A stretch of 20,694 nt of DNA from SIG459 sp045532145. Lineage in GTDB: Bacteria > Bacillota > Clostridia > Oscillospirales > Oscillospiraceae. The notes under the pieces were generated by a model. That model worked only from the letters and a program-made list of their open reading frames with translations, was not told the DNA's origin and searched no databases. Shown in pieces: positions 14,596 to 20,694 of this stretch. Numbering within the stretch: the stretch's first letter is position 1; the number at the start of each line of letters is the position of its first letter. The position numbers and the translations under genes are program-made. The stretch is from the NCBI GenBank assembly GCA_045532145.1, contig JAZSFJ010000023.1, positions 1-20,694 on the forward strand, read 5' to 3'.

Positions 14596-15951
14596 GCGCA
14601 GGACAGAATCGACACACGCAACAAATATTTCTTTGGCCTTGGCACTGTGGGCCGTGATATGCTCTACAGCCTTGTGAGTATGTATTTCATCTCCTTCGCC
14701 ACCGAGGCTCTGGACCTCAGCGACTCCGTTATGTGGTGGATGAGCGCAGCCTTCCTCATTCTGGGCGTGTTCGACGCCTTCAATGACCCTGTCACCGGTA
14801 TCATCGTGGATAATACCCGCAGCCGCTGGGGCAAGTTCAAGCCCTGGATAGTACTGGGCGCGATTATGGGTGGCATACTGACCATACTCCTTTTCTCCGA
14901 CCTTGGTCTCAGCGGCCCCGCATACATAGTTTTCTTCATCGTTGTCTATGTGCTCTGGGACATTATCTACGGCCTTAATGACATCGCCTACTGGACGCTG
15001 ATGCCCTCCCTCAGCCTTGACCAGAAAAAGAGGGAGAAAATCGGCTCCTTTGCCCGTATCTGCGCCAATGTTGGTATGTATGCCGTGGTGCTCTCCGTCA
15101 CCGGCCTCACCGATAACTACACCTCCAAGCGTGGCTTCTTCCTTATGGCCATCGGTGTCACCGTCCTCACCTGGCTATTCCTCTGCTTCACCGTTTTCGG
15201 CGTGAAGGAGAGCAAAATCGCCGCAAAGGACGAGGAAAAGACCACCTTCAAGGATATTGTCACCGTCCTTAAGGAAAATGACCAGCTTCGCATCACCGCT
15301 ATTGCCATGGCCCTTTTCATGATAGGCTACTGCACCACCACGGGCTTCGGCACTTATTACTTCAAGTACGTTTTCAAAAACCCGGACATGTACACCGTGT
15401 TCGCCGGTGTTCTGGGTGTGAGCCAGCTTGCCGCCCTGCTCCTTTTCCCCAAGTTCTCTAAGCGCTTTAGCCGCCGTCAGCTTTACACCGCCGCCACTAT
15501 AATGGTCTTCGCGGGCTACATTATCTTCTTCTTTGGCGACGGAAAGATGGGCGTTGTGGGCGTTGCAGGACTTCTCATTTTCGCAGCCCAGGCCTTTATC
15601 CAGCTTCTCATGCTTATGTTCCTTGCTGACACCATTGAGTACGGCCAGTGGAAGATAGGCCGCCGTGACGAGGCCGTAACCTTCTCCGTCCAGCCCTTCG
15701 TGAACAAAATTGGAGGAGCTATTTCTAAGGGCATAGTCTCCGTCACCCTCATAATCTCCGGCATCAACTCTGCCGTCAGTGTGGACGATGTTACGGACAC
15801 GGGCATACTCATAGTGAAGCTTGCCATGCTCATCCTGCCCCTTATCAGCATCGTGGCCGGTTTCCTTGTATATCGCAGGTATTTCAAAATTGACGACAAG
15901 CTCTTCTCCAGGATTGTTTCCGATTTGAAGGAGAGAGGCCAGATAAACTAA
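14581..15951 (+). CDS. GPH-family sugar:cation symporter (MelB-like)
   Basis: A 12-TM secondary transporter of 456 residues in the glycoside-pentoside-hexuronide:cation symporter family, which imports galactosides, pentosides or glucuronides with Na+ or H+. The N-terminal pattern is diagnostic: 'FFGLGTVGRDMLY' (Asp26, like Asp19 of MelB), then 'FDAFNDPVTGIIVDNTRSR' (Asp65 and Asp69, like the MelB Asp55/Asp59 cation site) and 'WGKFKPWI'. The ATG at 14581 follows GGGGG 7 nt upstream. A frame open further upstream to a GTG at 14494 runs inside the palindromic repeat and is not used. The start codon lies in the loop of a predicted mRNA hairpin. It is 13 nt before the MFS gene and forms a unit with it and the GH2 gene. 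Confidence 0.93.
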   Translation: MKGKTAQDRIDTRNKYFFGLGTVGRDMLYSLVSMYFISFATEALDLSDSVMWWMSAAFLILGVFDAFNDPVTGIIVDNTRSRWGKFKPWIVLGAIMGGILTILLFSDLGLSGPAYIVFFIVVYVLWDIIYGLNDIAYWTLMPSLSLDQKKREKIGSFARICANVGMYAVVLSVTGLTDNYTSKRGFFLMAIGVTVLTWLFLCFTVFGVKESKIAAKDEEKTTFKDIVTVLKENDQLRITAIAMALFMIGYCTTTGFGTYYFKYVFKNPDMYTVFAGVLGVSQLAALLLFPKFSKRFSRRQLYTAATIMVFAGYIIFFFGDGKMGVVGVAGLLIFAAQAFIQLLMLMFLADTIEYGQWKIGRRDEAVTFSVQPFVNKIGGAISKGIVSVTLIISGINSAVSVDDVTDTGILIVKLAMLILPLISIVAGFLVYRRYFKIDDKLFSRIVSDLKERGQIN

Positions 15952-15964
15952 GGAGGCAGGCAAA

Positions 15965-17248
15965 ATGAAAAAGAAGCTTGGCGCGCGCCTTTGGTCTGTG
16001 CTTGTTCTGGTGGGCATCTCCGGCCAGTTTGCATGGACTCTGGAGAATATGTATTTCAACGTGTTCCTCTATAACACTATCTCCACAAATCCCGACCATA
16101 TAGCCGCCATGGTGGCGGCCTCCGCCATCACCGCCACTCTCACCACCCTCATTATGGGTGCACTCAGCGACCGTGTGGGTAAGCGCAAGGCCTTTATTTG
16201 CGTGGGCTACATACTCTGGGGTATCACCACCGCGGCCTTCGGCTTCATCACTCCGGAAAGCGCCGGGGCTTTGTTCCCCGCTGCCAACGCAGCCGCCGCT
16301 GCCGCCGGCCTCGTCATATTCATGGATTGCCTCATGACCTTCTTCGGCTCCACCGCCAACGACGCCGCCTTCAACGCCTATATCACCGACAATGTGCCCA
16401 ATGATAAGCGGGGCAAGACTGAGGGGGTTCTGGCCATACTGCCCCTTTTGAGTATGCTCATCGTCTTTGGCCTCTTTGACGGCTATACCCAGAGAGGAGA
16501 GTGGAAGACCTTCTTCGGCATCTTCGGCATTATGGTCACCGTGGTGGGCATTATCTCCCTCTTCCTCGTTAAGGATGCTCCCACACTCTCTCCCCGCCGT
16601 GACAGCTATTTCAAAAACCTGCTCTACGGTCTGCGCCCCTCTGTTATCAAGGGACTGCCCAGTCTGTATCTGGCCCTCGTGGCAAGCTGCGTATTCTCCA
16701 TCGGTGTGCAGGTTTTCTTCCCCTATCTTATCATCTATATCCAGACCTATCTGGGTATCACCGATTACGCCATAGTTCTGGGCGTTGTGCTTATCTTCGC
16801 ATCCATCGTATCCGTGGCCGCAGGCGGCATTGCGGACAAGGTGGGCAAGCTCCGCTTCCTTCTGCCCGCCGGGGTCGTGATGGTTGTGGGCCTTGTGGCC
16901 ATGTACTTTGTCCGGGGCATGGTGCCTGTTATCATCGGCGGCTGCGTCATGATGAGCGGCTATATGCTGGTGGGCGCCACTCTCAGCGGCATAGTCCGTG
17001 ACCACACTCCCGGCGGCCTTGTGGGTCATTTTCAGGGTATCCGCATGATATTCACCGTCATGCTGCCCATGATAATCGGACCTTTCATAGGCTCCGCTGT
17101 TATTAAGGGCAGCGACATGACCTATATGGACATGGGCCAGCTGAAAAGCGTGCCCACTCCCGGTATATTTCTTGCCGCTGCAGTCATCGTTGTTCTGGTC
17201 ATAGTTCCCGCCCTTGCTCTTAAAAAGCGGGAAAAGTCTGATTCTTGA
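15965..17248 (+). CDS. MFS transporter, probably sugar uptake
   Basis: A 427-residue major facilitator protein with about 12 hydrophobic helices. MFS motif A is present between helices 2 and 3 ('GALSDRVGKRKAF') and a weaker copy between helices 8 and 9 ('GGIADKVGKLRF'). The ribosome site AAGGAGG (15950-15956) lies 8 nt before the ATG. The gene sits between the GPH symporter and the GH2 enzyme, with gaps of 13 and 15 nt, so it is almost certainly co-transcribed and probably moves the same or a related sugar. The direction of transport is not determined by sequence; export of a sugar product is an alternative. I do not recognise a specific subfamily. Confidence 0.85.
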   Translation: MKKKLGARLWSVLVLVGISGQFAWTLENMYFNVFLYNTISTNPDHIAAMVAASAITATLTTLIMGALSDRVGKRKAFICVGYILWGITTAAFGFITPESAGALFPAANAAAAAAGLVIFMDCLMTFFGSTANDAAFNAYITDNVPNDKRGKTEGVLAILPLLSMLIVFGLFDGYTQRGEWKTFFGIFGIMVTVVGIISLFLVKDAPTLSPRRDSYFKNLLYGLRPSVIKGLPSLYLALVASCVFSIGVQVFFPYLIIYIQTYLGITDYAIVLGVVLIFASIVSVAAGGIADKVGKLRFLLPAGVVMVVGLVAMYFVRGMVPVIIGGCVMMSGYMLVGATLSGIVRDHTPGGLVGHFQGIRMIFTVMLPMIIGPFIGSAVIKGSDMTYMDMGQLKSVPTPGIFLAAAVIVVLVIVPALALKKREKSDS

Positions 17249-17263
17249 AAAGGAGGAGCAGTC

Positions 17264-18964
17264 ATGCTCACACCATGGGGTGAAAAACTGGATAAAAACA
17301 ATATTCTAAAGGAGTATCCCCGGCCTCAGATGGTCAGGGACAGCTATCTGAACCTGAATGGGGAGTGGGAGTTCTGTGTCTGCGAGTCAGAAACTCAGCC
17401 GGAGGAATTTCCCGAGACCATACTGGTGCCCTTTTCTCCTGAAAGCGAGCTCTCCGGAGATGTGACCAAGCCCCGGAAGAGAGATTTCCTCTGGTATCGC
17501 CTGAATACCACCCTGCCCGAGGGCTTTAACAAAGGCCGCGTGCTCCTCCACTTCGGAGCGGTGGACCAGACCGCCACGGTGTATATAAACGGCGTGGAGC
17601 TTATGAGCCATGTGGGCGGCTTCACCCCCTTTACTGTGGATATCACCGAGGCTTTGCAGGGAAATGAACTCAGCATTGTCCTCCGTGTGAAGGACGTCAC
17701 CGATGCTTCGTGGCATTCAAGAGGCAAGCAGTCGAGTAAACGGGGCGGCATATGGTATAGCCCCCAGAGCGGTATCTGGCAGACTGTGTGGATGGAGTCC
17801 GTTCCTGAAAACTATATAAAGAGCCTGCGCATCATACCCCGCTTTGACGAGAAGCAGCTGGAGCTTTGGCTTGAGGGCGAGGGCGAGTTTATCGCCACCG
17901 TGGAGGGTGAGGACCATAGCTTCCTTGCAGGCACTCCCGCCCTTATCGACATAAAAGAGCTCCACCCCTGGAGCCCCGAAAGCCCCTATCTCTACGAGCT
18001 CAAGCTGAAGCTGGGCGAGGATGAGGTGGAGAGCTATTTCGCCATGCGCAAGTTCTCCGTGGAGACGGACAGCAAGGGCACTAAGCGCCTTTTCCTGAAT
18101 AACGAGCCTTATTTCCATAACGGACTTCTGGACCAGGGCTACTGGTCCGACGGTATGCTCACAGCTCCCAGCGATGAAGCCCTCATCTTCGATATTCAGA
18201 TGGCAAAGGATATGGGCTTCAATATGCTGAGAAAGCATATAAAGCTTGAGCCTCTGCGCTGGTATTATCACTGCGACAGACTGGGAATGCTGGTCTGGCA
18301 GGATATGCCCTCCGGCGGCGGGAAGTATAATCCTCTCACCATCTCTGCGCCTCTGATCACAAAGCGCCACTTCCGCGACAGCCACTATGGACTCTTTGCC
18401 CGCAAGAGCCGTGAGGGCCGGGAACAGTACTATGCTGAGCTTCGGGAGATGATAACTGCTCTTTATAACTGCCCCTGTATAGCCATGTGGGTGCCCTTCA
18501 ACGAGGGCTGGGGCCAGTTTGACGCCAAAAAAGCCGTAAAGCTCATTCAGGGCATGGACGATAGCCGCACTATAGACCACGCCAGCGGCTGGCACGACCA
18601 GTATTTCGGCGAGGTAAAGAGCTGGCATGTCTACTTCAAGCCCTACCGCTTCGAAAAGGACTCTCTGGGCCGTGCCGTGATGCTGACCGAGTTCGGAGGC
18701 TACAACCACCGTGTTGAGGGCCACGCCTTCAATAAAAAGGACTTTGGCTACAAGCGCTATGAGAGCGTGAACAGTCTCACCCATGCCTTCCGCAACCTGT
18801 ATCGCAATGAAATCGCCCCCGCTTGGGAGCAGGGTCTGGCCGCCGCGGTCTACACACAGCTCAGCGACGTTGAGGACGAGCTCAACGGCCTCGTCACCTA
18901 TGACCGCAAGGTGGTGAAAATCGCACCTGCCGTGGTGAAAGGCATTGTAAGCGTGGATAAGTAA
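17264..18964 (+). CDS. GH2-family beta-glycosidase (beta-galactosidase/beta-glucuronidase type)
   Basis: A 566-residue glycoside hydrolase. A sugar-binding beta-sandwich (about 25-180, with 'YRLNTTLPEGF' and 'VYINGVELMSHVGGF') is followed by an immunoglobulin-like domain (about 182-268) and the catalytic TIM barrel from about 270. Acid/base Glu414 is in 'WVPFNEGWGQF' and nucleophile Glu476 is in 'MLTEFGGY'. It lacks the extra C-terminal domains of LacZ, being a compact three-domain GH2. No signal peptide is present, so it is intracellular and would cleave imported sugar. The substrate is probably a beta-galactoside or related sugar, but beta-glucuronide is possible. The ribosome site is AAGGAGGAG 8 nt before the ATG. 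It is last in the symporter-MFS-GH2 unit and is followed by a terminator. Confidence 0.93.
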   Translation: MLTPWGEKLDKNNILKEYPRPQMVRDSYLNLNGEWEFCVCESETQPEEFPETILVPFSPESELSGDVTKPRKRDFLWYRLNTTLPEGFNKGRVLLHFGAVDQTATVYINGVELMSHVGGFTPFTVDITEALQGNELSIVLRVKDVTDASWHSRGKQSSKRGGIWYSPQSGIWQTVWMESVPENYIKSLRIIPRFDEKQLELWLEGEGEFIATVEGEDHSFLAGTPALIDIKELHPWSPESPYLYELKLKLGEDEVESYFAMRKFSVETDSKGTKRLFLNNEPYFHNGLLDQGYWSDGMLTAPSDEALIFDIQMAKDMGFNMLRKHIKLEPLRWYYHCDRLGMLVWQDMPSGGGKYNPLTISAPLITKRHFRDSHYGLFARKSREGREQYYAELREMITALYNCPCIAMWVPFNEGWGQFDAKKAVKLIQGMDDSRTIDHASGWHDQYFGEVKSWHVYFKPYRFEKDSLGRAVMLTEFGGYNHRVEGHAFNKKDFGYKRYESVNSLTHAFRNLYRNEIAPAWEQGLAAAVYTQLSDVEDELNGLVTYDRKVVKIAPAVVKGIVSVDK

Positions 18965-18974
18965 ATATGGATAA

Positions 18975-18996
18975 AACCCCGCCTTCCGGCGGGGTT
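18975..18996 (+). terminator. Terminator after the GH2 gene
   Basis: A 9-bp GC-rich stem, AACCCCGCC / GGCGGGGTT, with loop TTCC begins 10 nt after the GH2 stop. The following T-run is imperfect (TTCTACCTTTT). Confidence 0.8.
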
Positions 18997-19005
18997 CTAC
19001 CTTTT

Positions 19006-19154
19006 AAGGCCTCCCTTGTGTAAAGGGAGGTGGGCCGACGCAAGGAGGCTCGGAGGGATTGTGCGGCAGAAAACACGCCTTTGCAGTGAACTATGGCGAA
19101 TTGGGACAATCCCTCAGTCGCTTCGCGACAGCTCCCTTTACACAAGGGAGCCTT
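19006..19154. mobile_element. MITE-like inverted-repeat element (copy 2, 149 bp)
   Basis: The left end has hairpin CCTCCCTT-gtgta-AAGGGAGG, then a region with CCGA...TCGG, then GGAGGGATTGTG. The right end has GGCGAATTGGGACAATCCCTCAGTC, hairpin GTCGC-ttc-GCGAC, then GCTCCCTT...AAGGGAGCC. The ends and the inner GGCGAATTGGG word match the element at 9948-10111. There is no ORF of note. It sits immediately after the GH2 terminator, and with the nrdG promoter region it accounts for the gap 18965-19289. Confidence 0.8.
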
Positions 19155-19218
19155 TATACGTGATTGTTATATTTGCCCCAATATTTTGCGCGTCAAAATA
19201 ATAACTATCCACCAGATG

Positions 19219-19247
19219 TTGCGTTTACACTCCCTCTGTGCTACAAT
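19219..19247 (+). promoter_or_regulatory. Candidate nrdG promoter
   Basis: TTGCGT (19219-19224), a 17-bp spacer and TACAAT (19242-19247), about 43 bp before the nrdG ATG. The -35 is poor. The -10 lies within CTACAATATATC, which matches the left half of an NrdR box but not the right half. Confidence 0.35.
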
Positions 19248-19289
19248 ATATCTGCTGCGGCAAAATTTGGGGAAGGGAGATAAGGGAAT

Positions 19290-19979
19290 ATGAAGATAAG
19301 CGGACTGCAAAAGCTGACCACTTTGGATTTTCCCGGGAAAATAGCCTGCACGGCGTTTACCCACGGCTGCCCCTTCCGATGTGGCTTTTGCCACAATGCC
19401 GCTCTGGTCACAGACGCTGAGCCGGAGAGCATTGAGCTCAAGGAGATTTTTGCCTACCTCCAAAAGCGCAGGGGAATCATAGACGGAGTGGCTGTCACCG
19501 GGGGAGAGCCCCTTATGCAGCCCGGTCTTTTGGACTTTCTCCGCCGTGTGAAGGACATGGGCTATCTGGTGAAACTGGATACAAACGGCGCATACCCCGG
19601 GAGACTTCGTGCCTGCCTTGAGGCGGGGGTAGTGGACTATGTGGCCATGGATATAAAGAATTCCCCTGAGAAATATGCAGCCACCTGCGGACTTCCCCAT
19701 GTGGATATGGAAGCTATACGTCAGTCCATAGAGCTCATAATGCACTCCGGTGTGGATTATGAATTCCGCACCACCGCCGTAAAGGAGCTCCACTCCGACG
19801 CCGACTTTGAGGCTATGGGTGAGCTTATAAAAGGGGCAAAACGCTATTTTATCCAGCTGTTTGTGGACTCCGGCGGACTTATCGGAGATAATCTCAGCGC
19901 TCCGGAGAAAGAGGACATGGAGCGCTGGAAAATGATTTCCAGCAGATTTGTAGAAAATGTCGAAATAAGAGGCATATAA
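19290..19979 (+). CDS. nrdG: Anaerobic ribonucleotide reductase activating protein (radical SAM, NrdG2 type)
   Basis: This radical SAM enzyme installs the glycyl radical on the class III ribonucleotide reductase. The 4Fe-4S cluster motif is Cys27-x3-Cys31-x2-Cys34 in 'GCPFRCGFCHN', preceded by 'TTLDFPGKIACTAFT'. The SAM-binding 'VTGGEPLMQP' and 'LDTNGAYPG' strands follow. At 229 residues it is longer than the roughly 150-residue E. coli NrdG and fits the longer variant common in Clostridia. The ribosome site is GGGAG/AAGGG upstream of the ATG. nrdD follows 126 nt later on the same strand, which confirms the partner. Confidence 0.93.
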   Translation: MKISGLQKLTTLDFPGKIACTAFTHGCPFRCGFCHNAALVTDAEPESIELKEIFAYLQKRRGIIDGVAVTGGEPLMQPGLLDFLRRVKDMGYLVKLDTNGAYPGRLRACLEAGVVDYVAMDIKNSPEKYAATCGLPHVDMEAIRQSIELIMHSGVDYEFRTTAVKELHSDADFEAMGELIKGAKRYFIQLFVDSGGLIGDNLSAPEKEDMERWKMISSRFVENVEIRGI

Positions 19980-19984
19980 TTTTG

Positions 19985-20000
19985 CCACAATATCTTGTGG
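19985..20000. promoter_or_regulatory. NrdR-box-like operator upstream of nrdD
   Basis: CCACAATATCTTGTGG has perfect 6-bp arms (CCACAA/TTGTGG) around TATC. By my count it matches 13 of 16 positions of the NrdR consensus as I recall it (acaCwATATaTwGtgt). It lies 7 bp upstream of a TTGACA hexamer. NrdR represses ribonucleotide reductase genes in many bacteria. I find no strong second box at the usual tandem spacing. Confidence 0.65.
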
Positions 20001-20006
20001 TATGGA

Positions 20007-20035
20007 TTGACAAAGTTAACTAAATATGCCATACT
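20007..20035 (+). promoter_or_regulatory. nrdD promoter
   Basis: Perfect TTGACA (20007-20012), a 17-bp spacer and CATACT (20030-20035, 4 of 6). It predicts a leader of about 60 nt. This leader can form two short hairpins, GGACGCC/GGCGTTCC (20043-20060) and AAAGGC/GCCCTTT (20076-20094), the second directly before the ribosome site. Confidence 0.6.
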
Positions 20036-20105
20036 GATATGCGGACGCCCACGGCGTTCCTGAGAAGGAAAGAATAAAGGCCATAGAGCCCTTTGGAGGT
20101 ATATA

Positions 20106-20694
20106 ATGTACAGAACACTTAAACGCGACGGAAAAATAGCCGACTTCAAGCTTGAGAAAATATCTCTTGCCATTATGCTGGCCTTTGTCGCCTGCGAGCG
20201 ACAGTACAACAATGATATTATCGACTTTTTGTCCCTGAAGGTCACTGCTGACTTTGAGCCCAAGATTAAAGACAAGCTCATTGCCGTTGAGGATATTCAG
20301 GACAGCGTTGAGTCCGTGCTCATCAAGGGTGGCTATGACGATGTAGCCAAGGCCTACATTCTCTACCGCAAGCAGCGCGAGAGACTCCGCAACCTGAAAA
20401 CCACCATGCTGGACTATAAGGACACCGTGGACAATTACCTTAAGGTTGCCGACTGGCGCGTTAAGGAAAACTCCACCGTCACCTACTCCGTTGGCGGCCT
20501 TATCCTCTCTAACTCCGGCGCAATCACTGCCAACTACTGGCTCAGCGAGATCTACGATCAGGAGATCGCCGACGCCCACCGCAACTGCGATATCCACATC
20601 CACGACCTGAGCATGCTCACCGGCTACTGCGCAGGCTGGAGCTTGAAGCAGCTTATTCAGGAGGGTCTCGGCGGCGTTCCCGGCAAGATAACCT
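20106..20694 (+). CDS. nrdD: Anaerobic ribonucleoside-triphosphate reductase, N-terminal part (runs off the right edge)
   Basis: This class III reductase makes deoxyribonucleotides without oxygen by glycyl-radical chemistry. The first 196 residues are present. Residues 1-95 form an ATP-cone allosteric domain ('TLKRDGKIADFKLEKIS', 'EDIQDSVESVL', 'AKAYILYRKQRE'). The catalytic domain begins with 'DWRVKENSTVTYSVGGL' (116-132) and 'CDIHIHDLSM' (161-170), then 'YCAGWSL' (174-180). These sequences resemble the clostridial/Thermotoga-like NrdD branch more than E. coli NrdD. GGAGGT at 20095-20100 is 5 nt before the ATG. The C-terminal glycyl-radical and zinc regions lie outside the window, so integrity cannot be judged. 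Confidence 0.95.
   Translation, partial: MYRTLKRDGKIADFKLEKISLAIMLAFVACERQYNNDIIDFLSLKVTADFEPKIKDKLIAVEDIQDSVESVLIKGGYDDVAKAYILYRKQRERLRNLKTTMLDYKDTVDNYLKVADWRVKENSTVTYSVGGLILSNSGAITANYWLSEIYDQEIADAHRNCDIHIHDLSMLTGYCAGWSLKQLIQEGLGGVPGKIT

Noticed and set aside
20013..20094. Known riboswitch in the nrdD leader.
   Set aside because: The two small hairpins match no riboswitch core I can recognise.

Overview
The window looks like a chromosome segment of an anaerobic gut Firmicute, most likely an uncultured member of the Oscillospirales (Oscillospiraceae/Ruminococcaceae type). This is inferred from several things. Coding DNA is GC-leaning with strong C/G third positions, and intergenic DNA is AT-rich. 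Shine-Dalgarno sites are strong (AAGGAGG type) and anaerobic class III ribonucleotide reductase is present. The palindromic intergenic repeats are of a kind I recall from such genomes, and no species is claimed.

Layout. (1) 1-3790: a LysR regulator (its C-terminus lies outside the window) diverges from a complete three-gene TRAP transporter. The order is large membrane subunit, lipoprotein binding protein, small membrane subunit, closed by a strong terminator. (2) 3790-4367: a gene-free stretch packed with GC-rich palindromic repeats. (3) 4368-5510, minus strand: a secreted GH3 (NagZ-like) lipoprotein. It diverges from a four-gene plus-strand unit (5612-9817): a PMT/GT39-like membrane glycosyltransferase with a predicted extracytoplasmic beta-sandwich insert, a PHP phosphatase of the HisK type, ribose-5-phosphate isomerase B, and a membrane-anchored DUF4015-like protein that seems to lack the family's active-site motif. 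(4) 9818-10171: a hairpin, a possible gene remnant and a 164-bp inverted-repeat element. (5) 10172-18964: a carbohydrate locus with GH36 alpha-galactosidase, peptidase T and a HAD phosphatase tightly packed. After a repeat-filled gap come a GPH-family sugar symporter, an MFS transporter and a GH2 beta-glycosidase, then a terminator. (6) 18965-19289: a second inverted-repeat element. (7) 19290-end: nrdG and the start of nrdD, with an NrdR-like box and a good promoter in front of nrdD.

How the genes fit together. The TRAP system probably imports an organic acid under LysR control. The central block suggests uptake and hydrolysis of galactoside-type oligosaccharides, with import by GPH and MFS carriers and cleavage by GH36 and GH2. 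The GT39-like transferase and GH3 lipoprotein point to envelope glycan or glycoprotein work. nrdDG supplies deoxyribonucleotides without oxygen.

No defence, phage or clearly new enzymatic system is visible. The least explained material is the two families of structured intergenic repeats. Their stems change sequence while keeping base pairing, and in one family a two-hairpin composite recurs with the same linker at two places 10 kb apart.
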